This document shows, one piece after another, positions 6,325 through 14,697 of a stretch of 24,566 nt of DNA. Origin of the DNA: JBBRWV01 sp038248985 (lineage in GTDB: Bacteria > Planctomycetota > Phycisphaerae > WQYP01); the NCBI GenBank assembly GCA_038248985.1, contig JBBRWV010000047.1, positions 1 to 24,566 on the forward strand, in the 5' to 3' direction. The position numbers were made by a program, and so were the translations under genes. Each line of letters starts with the position of its first letter. Within the stretch, counting starts at the first letter, position 1. A model generated the notes under the pieces. It was given only the letters and a program-made list of their open reading frames with translations, made no database searches and was not told the origin of the DNA.

Positions 6325-8952
6325 ATGAAAAACCCCACCACCCGCCAACTTCCCCGTCACCGCGCCGCCCGCAAATTCCTCCTCGAATCCCTCGAGCCCC
6401 GCACCCTCTTCAGCTTCACCGTCGCCGGCAACGCCGCCCTCATCACCGATGGCGACTCCACCCCCGCACAATCTGATTACACCGACTACGGCTACATCGG
6501 CGTCTCCTCCGGCTCCGTCTACCGCGCCTACACCATCCAAAACACCGGCGTCGGCACCGTCAACCTCACCGGCTCCCCCCGCGTCGCCATCTCCGGTGCC
6601 AACGCCGCCGATTTCACCGTCACCACCCTCCCCACCTCTTCCCTCACCACCGGCGCCTCCACCACCTTCATCATCACCTTCAACCCCTCCGCCGCCGGCG
6701 TCCGCACCGCCAACGTCTCCATCTCCAACGACGACCTCCAGGGTGCCTTCGACTTCTCCATCCGCGGCACCGGCCTCAACACCACCACCACCGCCTCCGG
6801 CCTCCAAGTCGCCACCGTCACCTCCGGCACCGGCCTCACCGCCTCCACCGGCCAAACCGTCCGCGTCAACTACTCCGGCTTCCTCGTCGATGGCCTCAAG
6901 TTCAACTCCTCACTCCTCCCCGACGGCAGCCCCTTCGACTTCACCATCGGCTTCAGCTCCGTCATCGCCGGCTGGCAGGAAGGCATCCCCGGCATGAAAA
7001 TCGGCGAACGCCGCGTCCTCATCATCCCACCCGCACTCGGCTACGGCAGCACCGGCAAAGACAACATCCCCCCCAACGCCACCCTCATCTTCGAAATCGA
7101 CCTCCTCGCCATCGGTGCCAATATCGTCGTCAAAGGCAACAACGTCCCCCTCGTCGATGGCGATGTCACCCCCTCCACTTCCGACTTCACCGACTTCGGC
7201 GTCCTCCTCCCCAATGATTCCCTCACCCGCACCTTCGTCGTCACCAGTGGCGGCCCCGGTTCCCTCAGCTTCACCAGCACCCCCCGCGTCCTCCTCGCCG
7301 GCGCCAACACTTCCCAATTCATCCTCACCCCTCTCGTCATCGACGGCAGCGGCACCTTCGCCACCTACACCGTCAAATACCAGCCCACCGTCGAAGGCCT
7401 CGCCCTCGCCACCATCACCATCCCCTCCAACGATCTCGACAACCCCAACTTCACCTACACCATCCAGGGCCGCCTCGACAAAGCCCCCACCGTCGTCCCC
7501 GTCTCCCGCTCCTTCTTCCAGGACACCACCTTCACCTTCGCCCCCAGTCACTTCAGCGCCGGCTTCACCGATCCCGACGTCGGTGACGCTCTCGCCAAAA
7601 TCAAAATCACCTCCCTCCCCGTCGGCTCCCTCCAACTCTCCGGCGTCCCCGTCACCCTCAATCAGGAAATCCCCGTCGCCTCCATCGCCAACCTCACCTA
7701 CACCCCCGTCGCCGCTTACGTCGGCCCCGACAGCTTCACCTGGACCGGCTCCGATGGCTACCGCTACGCCGTCGCCTCCGTCAACATGAACCTCAACGTC
7801 CTCACCACCGATCACACCGCACCCACCGCCACCCTCGTCGTCCGCGACCCCGATATCGTCGGCACCGCCGTCCAAATCCAAATCAAATTCACCGACAACC
7901 TCTCCCTCGACTCCTCCACCTTCGCCATCCCCAACGCCGTCTACGTCGTCGCCTCCAACGGCTTCTCCGGCACCGCCGTGCTCCTCTCCGTCAACCTCGC
8001 CGGCGATGGTGCCTCGCGCACCGCCACCTACCAACTCACCGCCCCCGGCGGCACCTGGGATTCCCCTGACGCCGGCCGCTACGACATCTACCTCGCCGCC
8101 AATACCTTCGCCGACACCGGTGGAAACTTTGTCGCCGGCGGCTACTACGGCCGCTTCTACTACTCCCCCGATCCCTTCTTCTCCGAACGCTACTACGACA
8201 CCCACTACACCGACATCACCGCCGCACTCTCCGCCGGCGCCATCCTCTCCGGCTACTCCCACTTCCAAGCCGCCGGACAATACGAAGGCCGCAATCCCTC
8301 CCCCTTCTTTGACGAAGCTTACTACCGCAGCACCAACCCCGACGTCAACGCCGCCGTCGTCTCCGGCGCCCTCATCTCCGGCTTCCAGCACTTCCGCCTC
8401 TACGGCGCCCCCGAAAATCGCCGCCCCAGCTTGATCTTCGACGCCCTCTGGTACCGCTACTCCGATTCCGCCGTCGCCGCCGCCGTCGCCTCCGGATACT
8501 TCAGCTCCTCCCTCGAACACTACATGCGCTTCGGCCAATACGAAAATCGCGCCCCCTCCTACTACTTTGACCCCGCCTACTATCTCACCTCCAACCCCGA
8601 TGTCGCCGCCGCCGTCGCCTCCGGTTTCTTCGCCTCCGCCTTTGATCACTTCCTCAACTTCGGCTCCGCCGAACACCGCCAGCCCGTCGACATCTACAAC
8701 GAAACCTACTACCTCGCCCAAAATCCCGACATCGCCTCCGCTGTCAGCCTCGGCATGCTCTCCAGCGGCTATCAGCACTTCCTCCTCTTCGGCCAATATG
8801 AAAATCGCCGCCCCTCCGCGAACTTCGATCCCCTCTTCTACCTCGCCACCTACCCCCAAGTCGCCGCCTGGGTGTCCGGTGGCAGTGACCGTTCTGCCTT
8901 CTTCCACTACATCGTATGGGGCCGCAATGAAGGCCGCCTCACCCACGCCTGA
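6325..8952 (+). CDS. LEPR-motif surface protein with FKBP domain and 43-aa repeats
   Basis: An 875-residue predicted exported protein. A basic N-terminus leads into LLESLEPRTLFS (19-30), the LEPR-type motif found near the N-terminus of planctomycete exported proteins. Next are a choice-of-anchor-D-like Ig domain (about 32-150), a full FKBP-type prolyl isomerase domain (about 158-263), a second anchor-D-like domain (about 266-384), a cadherin-like repeat (about 386-493, ending in GPDSFTWTGSDG), and an Ig-like domain (about 498-613, with APGGTWDS). Six 43-44-residue repeats follow (616-875). FKBP pocket residues are kept: Y183, F193, W217, Y240 and F256; the Asp after the F193 equivalent is Asn. 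AAGGA lies 12 nt before the ATG. It likely acts at the cell surface or outside the cell. Confidence 0.9.
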   Translation: MKNPTTRQLPRHRAARKFLLESLEPRTLFSFTVAGNAALITDGDSTPAQSDYTDYGYIGVSSGSVYRAYTIQNTGVGTVNLTGSPRVAISGANAADFTVTTLPTSSLTTGASTTFIITFNPSAAGVRTANVSISNDDLQGAFDFSIRGTGLNTTTTASGLQVATVTSGTGLTASTGQTVRVNYSGFLVDGLKFNSSLLPDGSPFDFTIGFSSVIAGWQEGIPGMKIGERRVLIIPPALGYGSTGKDNIPPNATLIFEIDLLAIGANIVVKGNNVPLVDGDVTPSTSDFTDFGVLLPNDSLTRTFVVTSGGPGSLSFTSTPRVLLAGANTSQFILTPLVIDGSGTFATYTVKYQPTVEGLALATITIPSNDLDNPNFTYTIQGRLDKAPTVVPVSRSFFQDTTFTFAPSHFSAGFTDPDVGDALAKIKITSLPVGSLQLSGVPVTLNQEIPVASIANLTYTPVAAYVGPDSFTWTGSDGYRYAVASVNMNLNVLTTDHTAPTATLVVRDPDIVGTAVQIQIKFTDNLSLDSSTFAIPNAVYVVASNGFSGTAVLLSVNLAGDGASRTATYQLTAPGGTWDSPDAGRYDIYLAANTFADTGGNFVAGGYYGRFYYSPDPFFSERYYDTHYTDITAALSAGAILSGYSHFQAAGQYEGRNPSPFFDEAYYRSTNPDVNAAVVSGALISGFQHFRLYGAPENRRPSLIFDALWYRYSDSAVAAAVASGYFSSSLEHYMRFGQYENRAPSYYFDPAYYLTSNPDVAAAVASGFFASAFDHFLNFGSAEHRQPVDIYNETYYLAQNPDIASAVSLGMLSSGYQHFLLFGQYENRRPSANFDPLFYLATYPQVAAWVSGGSDRSAFFHYIVWGRNEGRLTHA
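8170..8949 (+). repeat. Six tandem 43-44-residue repeats in the LEPR protein
   Basis: The last 260 residues form six units of 44, 43, 43, 43, 43 and 44 residues with the pattern FDxxYYLxxNPDVAAAVxSG, a variable helix, HFxxFGQYENRxPS. The final unit ends at the stop codon. The units differ in sequence (about 40-60% by eye), so this is an old duplication, not a recent expansion. Similar FDxxYYLxxNPDV repeats occur in bacterial secreted and glycan-related proteins. Their function is not known to me. Confidence 0.88.
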
Positions 8953-8969
8953 TTCCCTTCATTTTTTTG

Positions 8970-8998
8970 TTGAGCGCAGCCCCGTCTCCCCGCACAAT
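8970..8998 (+). promoter_or_regulatory. Possible promoter before the 9034 gene
   Basis: TTGAGC (8970-8975) and CACAAT (8993-8998) are separated by exactly 17 bp just after the stop of the LEPR gene. Each box matches four or five of six consensus bases. It would start a transcript about 30 nt before the small gene at 9034. Confidence 0.35.
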
Positions 8999-9033
8999 AC
9001 CCCCACACATCCGTTTTCCCTGGGGAGCAGTGC

Positions 9034-9363
9034 ATGGTCTATCTCGGCGCCAATGACACCCGCGTTACCCTCGTCGATGACCGCGGCCATGAAATCTACA
9101 ACACCGATTTCCGCAACTTCCCCAATGTCCTCACCCACCTCCGCCCCCTCATCGGCGCCATCTGCATCGCCAATCCCAGTGGCGATGTCGATAAAAACCT
9201 CCTCCAAATCTTCGCAGACCAAATGAAAAAAGAAAAAAACTTCCACTCCCTCACCGCCCTCGCCAATGCCCAAACCCCCTCCCCAACTCGTCCCCCCGCA
9301 AAAACTTCCAGTAAATCGTTGACTTCCAAATCCGCTTCCCCTTTACAATCCAAAAAGAAATAG
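9034..9363 (+). CDS. Small conserved-looking hypothetical protein
   Basis: A 109-residue protein I do not recognise. The first 70 residues look folded (VYLGANDTRVTLVDDRGHEI, then LRPLIGAICIANPSGDVDK, then a helix with FADQMKKEK). The remainder is a Ser/Pro/Lys-rich tail ending in KKK. No signal peptide or membrane segment is visible. GGGGAG about 6 nt before the ATG supports the start. C-ending codon use matches neighbouring + genes, which favours a real gene. It precedes the pyrophosphatase gene by 83 bp. Confidence 0.6.
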   Translation: MVYLGANDTRVTLVDDRGHEIYNTDFRNFPNVLTHLRPLIGAICIANPSGDVDKNLLQIFADQMKKEKNFHSLTALANAQTPSPTRPPAKTSSKSLTSKSASPLQSKKK

Positions 9364-9446
9364 ACCCCCCACGTCTTCTTGCGGACTGCCCGCGCCTTTT
9401 TCACTTCCTTAGCAACCCTGGCCGCTTATTTTAGGAGGTCGCCCCT

Positions 9447-12119
9447 ATGCGTCAGCCCACTTGGTTGAAACGCCTCACCCTTGGCCAGCCCAAACTCATC
9501 TTCCTCATGCTCCTCATGCTCGGCCTCTACGTCGCACTCCCCTACATCACCGTGGCCCAAAACCAACCCCAGCCCGCCCCCGATGACCACACCGCCATCG
9601 GCCTCGGCGGCACCCTCCTCAAAACCCCCGCCGACGTCTCCGGAAAACCCTTCGTCCCCTTCGGCTTCCTCACCGATAAAGACTTCTCCGACTTCGAACG
9701 CGGCGCCCTCTTCGTCGTCCTCGCCATCTCCCTCCTCGGACTTCTCTACGCCGCCTTCCTCGTCCGCGTCGTCAAACGCGCCGACAAAGGCACCCTCAAA
9801 ATGCAGGAAGTCGCCCTCGCCATCCGCGAAGGCGCCGTCGCCTACCTCGCCCGACAACGCGCCGCACTCATTCCCCTCATCATCCTCCTCACCATCGTCC
9901 TCGCCCTAACCGCCAGTTGGTCCACCACCGCCGGAATGCACCTCCCCATCGGACGCGCCATCTCCTTCCTCATGGGCTCCATCTTCTCCCTCCTCGTCGG
10001 CACCGTCGGCATGCGCATGGCCACCCAGGGCAACCTCGCCGTCGCCGCCGCCGCACCCATCGCCTTCGGCAAAGCCATGCAACTTGGCTACCGCACCGGC
10101 ACCGTCACCGGCATGCTCACCGACGGCCTCGGCCTCCTCGGCGGTACCGTCATCTTCATGTACTTCGGCGAACGCGCCCCCGAAGCTCTCCTCGGCTTCG
10201 GCTTCGGCGGCACACTCCTCGCCCTCTTCATGCGCGTCGGCGGCGGCATCTACACCAAGGCCGCTGACGTCGGCGCTGACCTCGTCGGAAAAATCGAAAA
10301 AGACATCCCCGAAGATGACCCCCGCAACGCCGCCACCATCGCCGACAACGTCGGTGACAACGTCGGCGACTGCGCCGGCATGGCCGCCGACATCTTCGAA
10401 TCCTACGAAGTCACCATGGTCGCCGCCATGATCCTCGGCTACGCCTCCTTCGGCCACGCCGGCGTCATCTTCCCCCTCCTCGTCCGCGCCGTCGGCTGCT
10501 GCTCCGACATGATCTCCACCTTCTCCGTCCGGGCCGACAAAAAAGGCGGCGTCAAACAAGCCATGGCCTCACTCAACAACGGCTTCCGCCTCGGCGCCGT
10601 CCTCTCCACCATCGGCTTCCTCATCGTCGGCTTCTTCTACCTCCGCTTCTCCGTCTACCCCGATCCCATACTCACCACCCAACCCGCCGCCCTCGCCGGC
10701 ACCACCGCCAACATCACCAATATCGATGTCCCCTCCTGGATCAACCTCTGGCAGCCCGGCCTCGATATGCGCCCCGCCTGGGCCTGCTTCGTCGGCATCC
10801 TCCTCGCCCTCATCCTCAACTTCTGCACCGAACACTTCACCTCCACCGAGTTCGCCCCCGTCAAATCCCTCGTCAAAGCCTGCGGCACAGGTCACGCCAC
10901 CAACATCATCCAAGGCCTCGCTGTCGGCCTCGAATCCTCCGTCTGGGCCGTCCTCATCATCGCCTCCAGCATCTTCGCCTCCTGCATGATCTTCTCCGAC
11001 TCCTCCCCCATCTTCGTCGCCTACGGTGTCGCCATGACCGGCATCGGCATGCTCACCCTCACCGGCAACACCATCTCCATGGACGTCTTCGGCCCCGTCG
11101 CCGATAACGCCAACGGCATCGGCGAAATGGGCTACGACCGCGCCGCCATGGGCGAAGAGTCCTACACCAAATCCCGCCAAATCCTCACCGATCTCGACGC
11201 CGTCGGTAACACCACCAAGGCCGTCACCAAGGGCATCGCCATCGGCTCGGCCGTCATCGCCGCCGTCTCCCTCTTCGCCTCCTTCATCACCACCGTCGCC
11301 ACCGGCAAAGAACACGCCATCATCTCCCCCGAAGCCTACGACGCCGTCGCCGGCTTCCTCACCCTCGCCGACCCCCGACTCTTCATCGGCCTCCTCATCG
11401 GCGGTGCCGCCCCCTTCCTCTTCTCCTCCATGACCATCCGCGCCGTCGGCCGCGCCGCCTTCCTCATCGTCAAGGAATGCCGCGTCCAGTTCCGCGATAA
11501 GGAAATCTGGGCCGGTACCAAAAAACCCGACTACGGCCGCGTCGTCAACATCTGCACCGCCACCGCCCAACGTGAACTCATCGGCCCCGGACTCCTCGCC
11601 ATCCTCACCCCCACCCTCGTCGGCTTCGGCCTCGGCACCCTCGCCCTCGCCGGCTTCCTCGCCGGTGCCATCCTCTCCGGCCAACTCATGGCCGTCTTCA
11701 TGGCCAACGCCGGCGGTGCCTGGGACAACGCTAAAAAAATGATCGAAGACGAACCCCGCGATCCCGCCCACAACACCGGCAAAGGCTCCGAACGCCACAA
11801 AGCCTCCGTCACCGGCGACACCGTCGGCGACCCCCTCAAAGACACCGCCGGCCCCGCCCTCAACCCCCTCATCAAAGTCATGAACATGGTCGCCCTCCTC
11901 GTCCTCCCCCTCGTCATGCCCTTCGACAAAATCCTCCTCGCCAAAATGGCCAAACTAAAACTCCCCCTCGTCGAAGAGCTCCAACGCGAAGCCCCCCACG
12001 AGTCCATCCGCTGGCTCATCGTCGCCATCTGTATCATCGCCCTCGGCTGGGCCATCATCCGCAGCAAAACCGAAACCGCCGAAATGAAATCCGTTGAAGA
12101 GGAATTAGGCGCGGGATAA
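9447..12119 (+). CDS. hppA: Membrane H+-translocating pyrophosphatase, K+-independent type
   Basis: An 890-residue polytopic inner-membrane enzyme that couples hydrolysis of pyrophosphate to ion pumping. The pyrophosphate site is complete: DVGADLVGK begins at D274; D300, D304 and D308 lie in the DNVGDNVGD cluster; GDTVGDPLKDT lies near 790-800. The K+-determining position is lysine (K591 in GNTTKAVTKG), the signature of K+-independent pumps. These are proton pumps, because known Na+-pumping members need K+. The first 95 or so residues are an extra leader with a signal-like hydrophobic segment (about 17-37) and a polar loop before the usual first helix. A near-perfect AGGAGGT (9433-9439) with 7-nt spacing suggests strong translation. 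Confidence 0.95.
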   Translation: MRQPTWLKRLTLGQPKLIFLMLLMLGLYVALPYITVAQNQPQPAPDDHTAIGLGGTLLKTPADVSGKPFVPFGFLTDKDFSDFERGALFVVLAISLLGLLYAAFLVRVVKRADKGTLKMQEVALAIREGAVAYLARQRAALIPLIILLTIVLALTASWSTTAGMHLPIGRAISFLMGSIFSLLVGTVGMRMATQGNLAVAAAAPIAFGKAMQLGYRTGTVTGMLTDGLGLLGGTVIFMYFGERAPEALLGFGFGGTLLALFMRVGGGIYTKAADVGADLVGKIEKDIPEDDPRNAATIADNVGDNVGDCAGMAADIFESYEVTMVAAMILGYASFGHAGVIFPLLVRAVGCCSDMISTFSVRADKKGGVKQAMASLNNGFRLGAVLSTIGFLIVGFFYLRFSVYPDPILTTQPAALAGTTANITNIDVPSWINLWQPGLDMRPAWACFVGILLALILNFCTEHFTSTEFAPVKSLVKACGTGHATNIIQGLAVGLESSVWAVLIIASSIFASCMIFSDSSPIFVAYGVAMTGIGMLTLTGNTISMDVFGPVADNANGIGEMGYDRAAMGEESYTKSRQILTDLDAVGNTTKAVTKGIAIGSAVIAAVSLFASFITTVATGKEHAIISPEAYDAVAGFLTLADPRLFIGLLIGGAAPFLFSSMTIRAVGRAAFLIVKECRVQFRDKEIWAGTKKPDYGRVVNICTATAQRELIGPGLLAILTPTLVGFGLGTLALAGFLAGAILSGQLMAVFMANAGGAWDNAKKMIEDEPRDPAHNTGKGSERHKASVTGDTVGDPLKDTAGPALNPLIKVMNMVALLVLPLVMPFDKILLAKMAKLKLPLVEELQREAPHESIRWLIVAICIIALGWAIIRSKTETAEMKSVEEELGAG

Positions 12120-12154
12120 AATGCCTGAGACCTTTTGCTTTTGGAGTTTTACCA

Positions 12155-12406
12155 ATGACCTCTAAGGAATTCGAAGCAGAATTGGAACGCGAGCCATTTA
12201 TTCCCCTCCGGCTCCACCTCGTCAGTGGCAAAACACTCAAAGTCACATGGCCAGGGGCTGCGTGGTTGCTCCAAAACTCCGTCCTGATCATGCGCAACGT
12301 AAAACCCGGTGAACGTGGCGGCGATGGCTACGATGTCGTCTCCCTCCGCAATATCGAACGCATCGAACAAATCTCTCATCGTCCTAAAAGCGGCTCCCAT
12401 AATTAG
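12155..12406 (+). CDS. Small conserved planctomycete-type protein
   Basis: An 83-residue protein. The pattern REPFIPLRLHLVSGKTLKV, then a Pro/Trp segment (WPGAAWLL), a strand (VLIMRNVKP), and GDGYDVVSLRNIERIE recalls a short protein I have seen repeatedly in planctomycete genomes, of unknown function and probably a small beta fold. It has no signal peptide, cysteine or catalytic motif. GGAG (12143-12146) with 8-nt spacing supports the ATG. It lies 35 bp after hppA and may be co-transcribed. Codon use is less C-biased than in hppA. Confidence 0.72.
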   Translation: MTSKEFEAELEREPFIPLRLHLVSGKTLKVTWPGAAWLLQNSVLIMRNVKPGERGGDGYDVVSLRNIERIEQISHRPKSGSHN

Positions 12407-12555
12407 CCGCCTATTCACTTCAATCCGCTTGCATCTCACGTCGGCCTAAGCCGATGACCGCTTTCATTCTCACTTCTACTTGGCTTTTCTCCGCGCCTAT
12501 CGTATCCTTCCCTTCTCGTATTTCTCGCACACCTTTCCCCTCTGGAGGAACGAAA

Positions 12556-12885
12556 ATGTCCGAACAAACTCCCGCCGCCGGCGCCCAGGCTCAACCTCAG
12601 CAGGTCCAGGTGCAAGTCCGTGAAGACAAAATGCACACCTACTACTCCAACGTCTCCGGCGTCCGCGTCGGACCCAACGCCGAAGAAGTCGTCGTCGACA
12701 TCGGCATCATCATGCAGGACCCCGCCCGCAGCGATGCCATGATCATGGACATCTCCACCCGCGCCTACATGTCCACCTTCGCCGCCAAAAAACTCGCCCT
12801 CGCCCTCTCCCAGGTCGTCCAACGTTACGAGCAACAGTTCGGCACCATCGAACTCGACCCCCGTCGCCGCCTCAAGCAGGGCTAA
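12556..12885 (+). CDS. DUF3467-family protein
   Basis: A 109-residue protein. After a Gln/Ala-rich N-terminus the core reads YYSNVSGVRVGPNAEEVVVDIG, then a strand, then a C-terminal helix (FAAKKLALALSQVVQRYEQQFG). This matches the DUF3467 pattern: strands with YxNxVRV and ExxxDF-like blocks, then an ALxxxLxxYExxFG helix. The function is unknown; the family is small and cytoplasmic. The start is set at ATG 12556 by GGAGGAA (12544-12550). The open frame upstream from 12454 is not protein-like. Confidence 0.82.
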   Translation: MSEQTPAAGAQAQPQQVQVQVREDKMHTYYSNVSGVRVGPNAEEVVVDIGIIMQDPARSDAMIMDISTRAYMSTFAAKKLALALSQVVQRYEQQFGTIELDPRRRLKQG

Positions 12886-12914
12886 TTCCGCCTCCTCAAC
12901 TATCGGCCAATGAC

Positions 12915-12939
12915 CGCCGTGGCTCCCCGAGCCACGGCG
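12915..12939 (+). terminator. 11-bp GC-rich hairpin between DUF3467 and UDG genes
   Basis: CGCCGTGGCTC (12915-12925) and GAGCCACGGCG (12929-12939) form a perfect stem with a CCC loop, 30 bp after the DUF3467 stop. No U-run follows, so it is either a weak terminator, a 3'-end stabiliser or an attenuator. The next start codon is 23 bp downstream. Confidence 0.45.
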
Positions 12940-12961
12940 CGTCCTTCCATTGAGGCCCCTC

Positions 12962-13852
12962 ATGTCCGACCTCCAAAAACTCTCAACTCAATGGCTCCAA
13001 ACCGATGCCGCCCTCGGCCTCTCCGAAGTCCCCCTCCCCAAGCATCGCCCCGCCCCCGCTCCCGCCCCCGTCATCGCCACCCCCGTCCCCATTCCTCCTC
13101 CCCGCCTATCCCCCAGACCCATTCCCGCGCCCCCACGCGTCATCCCACCCTCTCCCTCTAAGCAATCGGATCCCACCATGGCCCAACGCAAACCCGTCAT
13201 CCCCATGCCCCCTCCGCCCGCCGGGGACATCTCCACCCTCCCGCCCCTCACTCCTGAACAAAAACAATTCGCCATGACCCAATGGCTCGCCGACCTCGCC
13301 ACCGCCTCCGCCCCCTTCATCAACGAAATCGCCACCCGCCTCGTCCCCGGCGAAGGCGACATCAACTCCCCGCTCCTCTTCGTCGGCGAAGGCCCCGGCA
13401 CCGAAGAAGACCGCACCGGCCGCCCCTTCGTCGGCAAGTCCGGCGAGCTCCTCACAAAAATGATCACCGCCATGGGCTTCTCCCGCCAAACCGTCTACAT
13501 CGCCAACATCGTCAAACTCCGTTGCGCCTCCTGGGATGAAGATCTCCAACGCCTCAAAGACCGCCCGCCCACCCCCGAAGAAGCCGCCCGCGGCCTCCCC
13601 TTCCTCCATCGCCAAATCGAAATCATCCGTCCCCGCGCCATCGTCACCCTCGGCGCCACCGCCATCAAATATCTCACCAACGAAACCCGCGGCGTCATGT
13701 CCATCCGCGGCACCTGGCAGTCCTACCGCGGCCTCCCCGTCATGCCCACCTACCACCCCGCCTTCGTCCTCCGCAACTACACCGAAGAAACCCGCCGCAA
13801 AGTCTGGCAGGATTTGCAGGATGTAATGAAACGACTCGCCCAACCTGTTTGA
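12962..13852 (+). CDS. Family-4-like uracil-DNA glycosylase lacking Fe-S cysteines
   Basis: A 296-residue protein of the uracil-DNA glycosylase superfamily, which removes uracil from DNA in base-excision repair. Motif A is GEGPGTEED (142-150) followed by RTGRPFVGKSGELL. NIVK lies at 182-185, LGATA at 230-234, and the catalytic HPAFVLRN at 265-272. These match family 4 (UDGa). The four [4Fe-4S] cysteines of family 4 are all replaced: the N-terminal CxxC reads ATAS (113-116), the cysteine after NIVK is L186, and the one after PEEAA is G211. An insertion (about 188-202) lies where the second cluster loop would be. The first 95 residues are Pro-rich and disordered. Start ATG 12962 has TGAGG six nt upstream. 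Confidence 0.88.
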   Translation: MSDLQKLSTQWLQTDAALGLSEVPLPKHRPAPAPAPVIATPVPIPPPRLSPRPIPAPPRVIPPSPSKQSDPTMAQRKPVIPMPPPPAGDISTLPPLTPEQKQFAMTQWLADLATASAPFINEIATRLVPGEGDINSPLLFVGEGPGTEEDRTGRPFVGKSGELLTKMITAMGFSRQTVYIANIVKLRCASWDEDLQRLKDRPPTPEEAARGLPFLHRQIEIIRPRAIVTLGATAIKYLTNETRGVMSIRGTWQSYRGLPVMPTYHPAFVLRNYTEETRRKVWQDLQDVMKRLAQPV

Positions 13853-13869
13853 TCCCCCCGCAGTCTTTC

Positions 13870-14697
13870 TTAAATGGGCAATCCTTTTTCCCGTCGCCGC
13901 AATTCACGCACCTTCAGTACGATCATATATTCATAGATCGAAAGCAATATGCAGTACGTAAGCCCCGCACCCCCGTCCAGAATTCCCAGCTTGAAAAAAT
14001 ACATATAAACAAACCGTGCCAGCGGCCTCGCCGGCATTCGAAACGAAAGCTCCTTCAGCGCCCTTCTTCTTTCCGACGGCACACCGCTGAACAGCAATCC
14101 CCACGGCATCCTCCCCATCGTCAAACTCTTGATGGTCTCCCGCGCCTCCGACCAACTGTAACGGTTGTGTTTCTCAAACCACGCGTTCATCCCGTTATTG
14201 AAACTGTAGTGATCAAAATGTGCCTGCAACTTCCCCTGTGGCCCGTCTAACACATAGTGCAGATTGATCTCCCGCTCAAACCTCACCTTGTCCGGCCTGA
14301 ATAGCCGCACCACCCACGTCGGATACAGGCTCGATCGCTTGATCCATTTTCCCATAAACTGATTGCGGAATCGGCACCGATACGCAACCTCGTTGCGGCT
14401 CGAATCGCCTACCACCTTCACCAACTCGTCACGCAAGTCGTCTGGGCACAACTCATCCGCATCCGGATTGAACACCCACCGATGCTTAAAACCCACTGCA
14501 ATCGAAGCTGCCCGATGATCTCGTTCATTGTCAAATGTGCGCTGCACCACCCGCGCCCCCGCCGCCTTGGCTATCTCAACCGTGCGGTCGCTGCTGAATG
14601 AGTCGAAAACTACAACATCATCCGACCATTTCACCGCATCCAGACACCTTTGCAGATTGGCTTCTTCATTCAGCGTCAGAATCAAAACCGAGATCAT
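13870..14697 (-). CDS. Family 2 glycosyltransferase (WaaE/KdtX-like)
   Basis: A 275-residue GT2 enzyme. The GT-A fold starts at SVLILTLNEEANLQRCL (3-19), followed by DDVVVFDSFSSDRT (26-39) and the DxD-type metal-binding site D79-A-D81 (NPDADE). The C-terminal part has a hydrophobic amphipathic region (RFVYMYFFKLGILDGG, then ILLSIYEYM) suggesting membrane contact. The arrangement resembles WaaE/KdtX-like lipopolysaccharide-core glycosyltransferases. The donor and acceptor are not readable from sequence. Its ATG overlaps the stop of the acetyltransferase gene by ATGA, so the two form a coupled operon. Convergent with the glycosylase gene, only 17 bp apart. Codons favour G-ending forms, unlike + genes. 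Confidence 0.88.
   Translation of the reverse strand: MISVLILTLNEEANLQRCLDAVKWSDDVVVFDSFSSDRTVEIAKAAGARVVQRTFDNERDHRAASIAVGFKHRWVFNPDADELCPDDLRDELVKVVGDSSRNEVAYRCRFRNQFMGKWIKRSSLYPTWVVRLFRPDKVRFEREINLHYVLDGPQGKLQAHFDHYSFNNGMNAWFEKHNRYSWSEARETIKSLTMGRMPWGLLFSGVPSERRRALKELSFRMPARPLARFVYMYFFKLGILDGGAGLTYCILLSIYEYMIVLKVRELRRREKGLPI

Noticed and set aside
4693..8946. Long minus-strand frames of 448 and 678 aa, rich in Gly, Glu, Val and Asp
   Set aside because: They are antisense shadows of the barrel-like and LEPR genes; the + frames have recognisable domains and ribosome-binding sites.
8170..8949. CRISPR array or recent tandem DNA duplication
   Set aside because: The 129-bp period is a protein-level repeat in frame with the coding sequence; the DNA copies are diverged and there are no spacers.
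10569..11798. 409-aa minus-strand frame inside hppA
   Set aside because: A shadow of the pyrophosphatase gene, whose catalytic motifs run straight through on the + strand.
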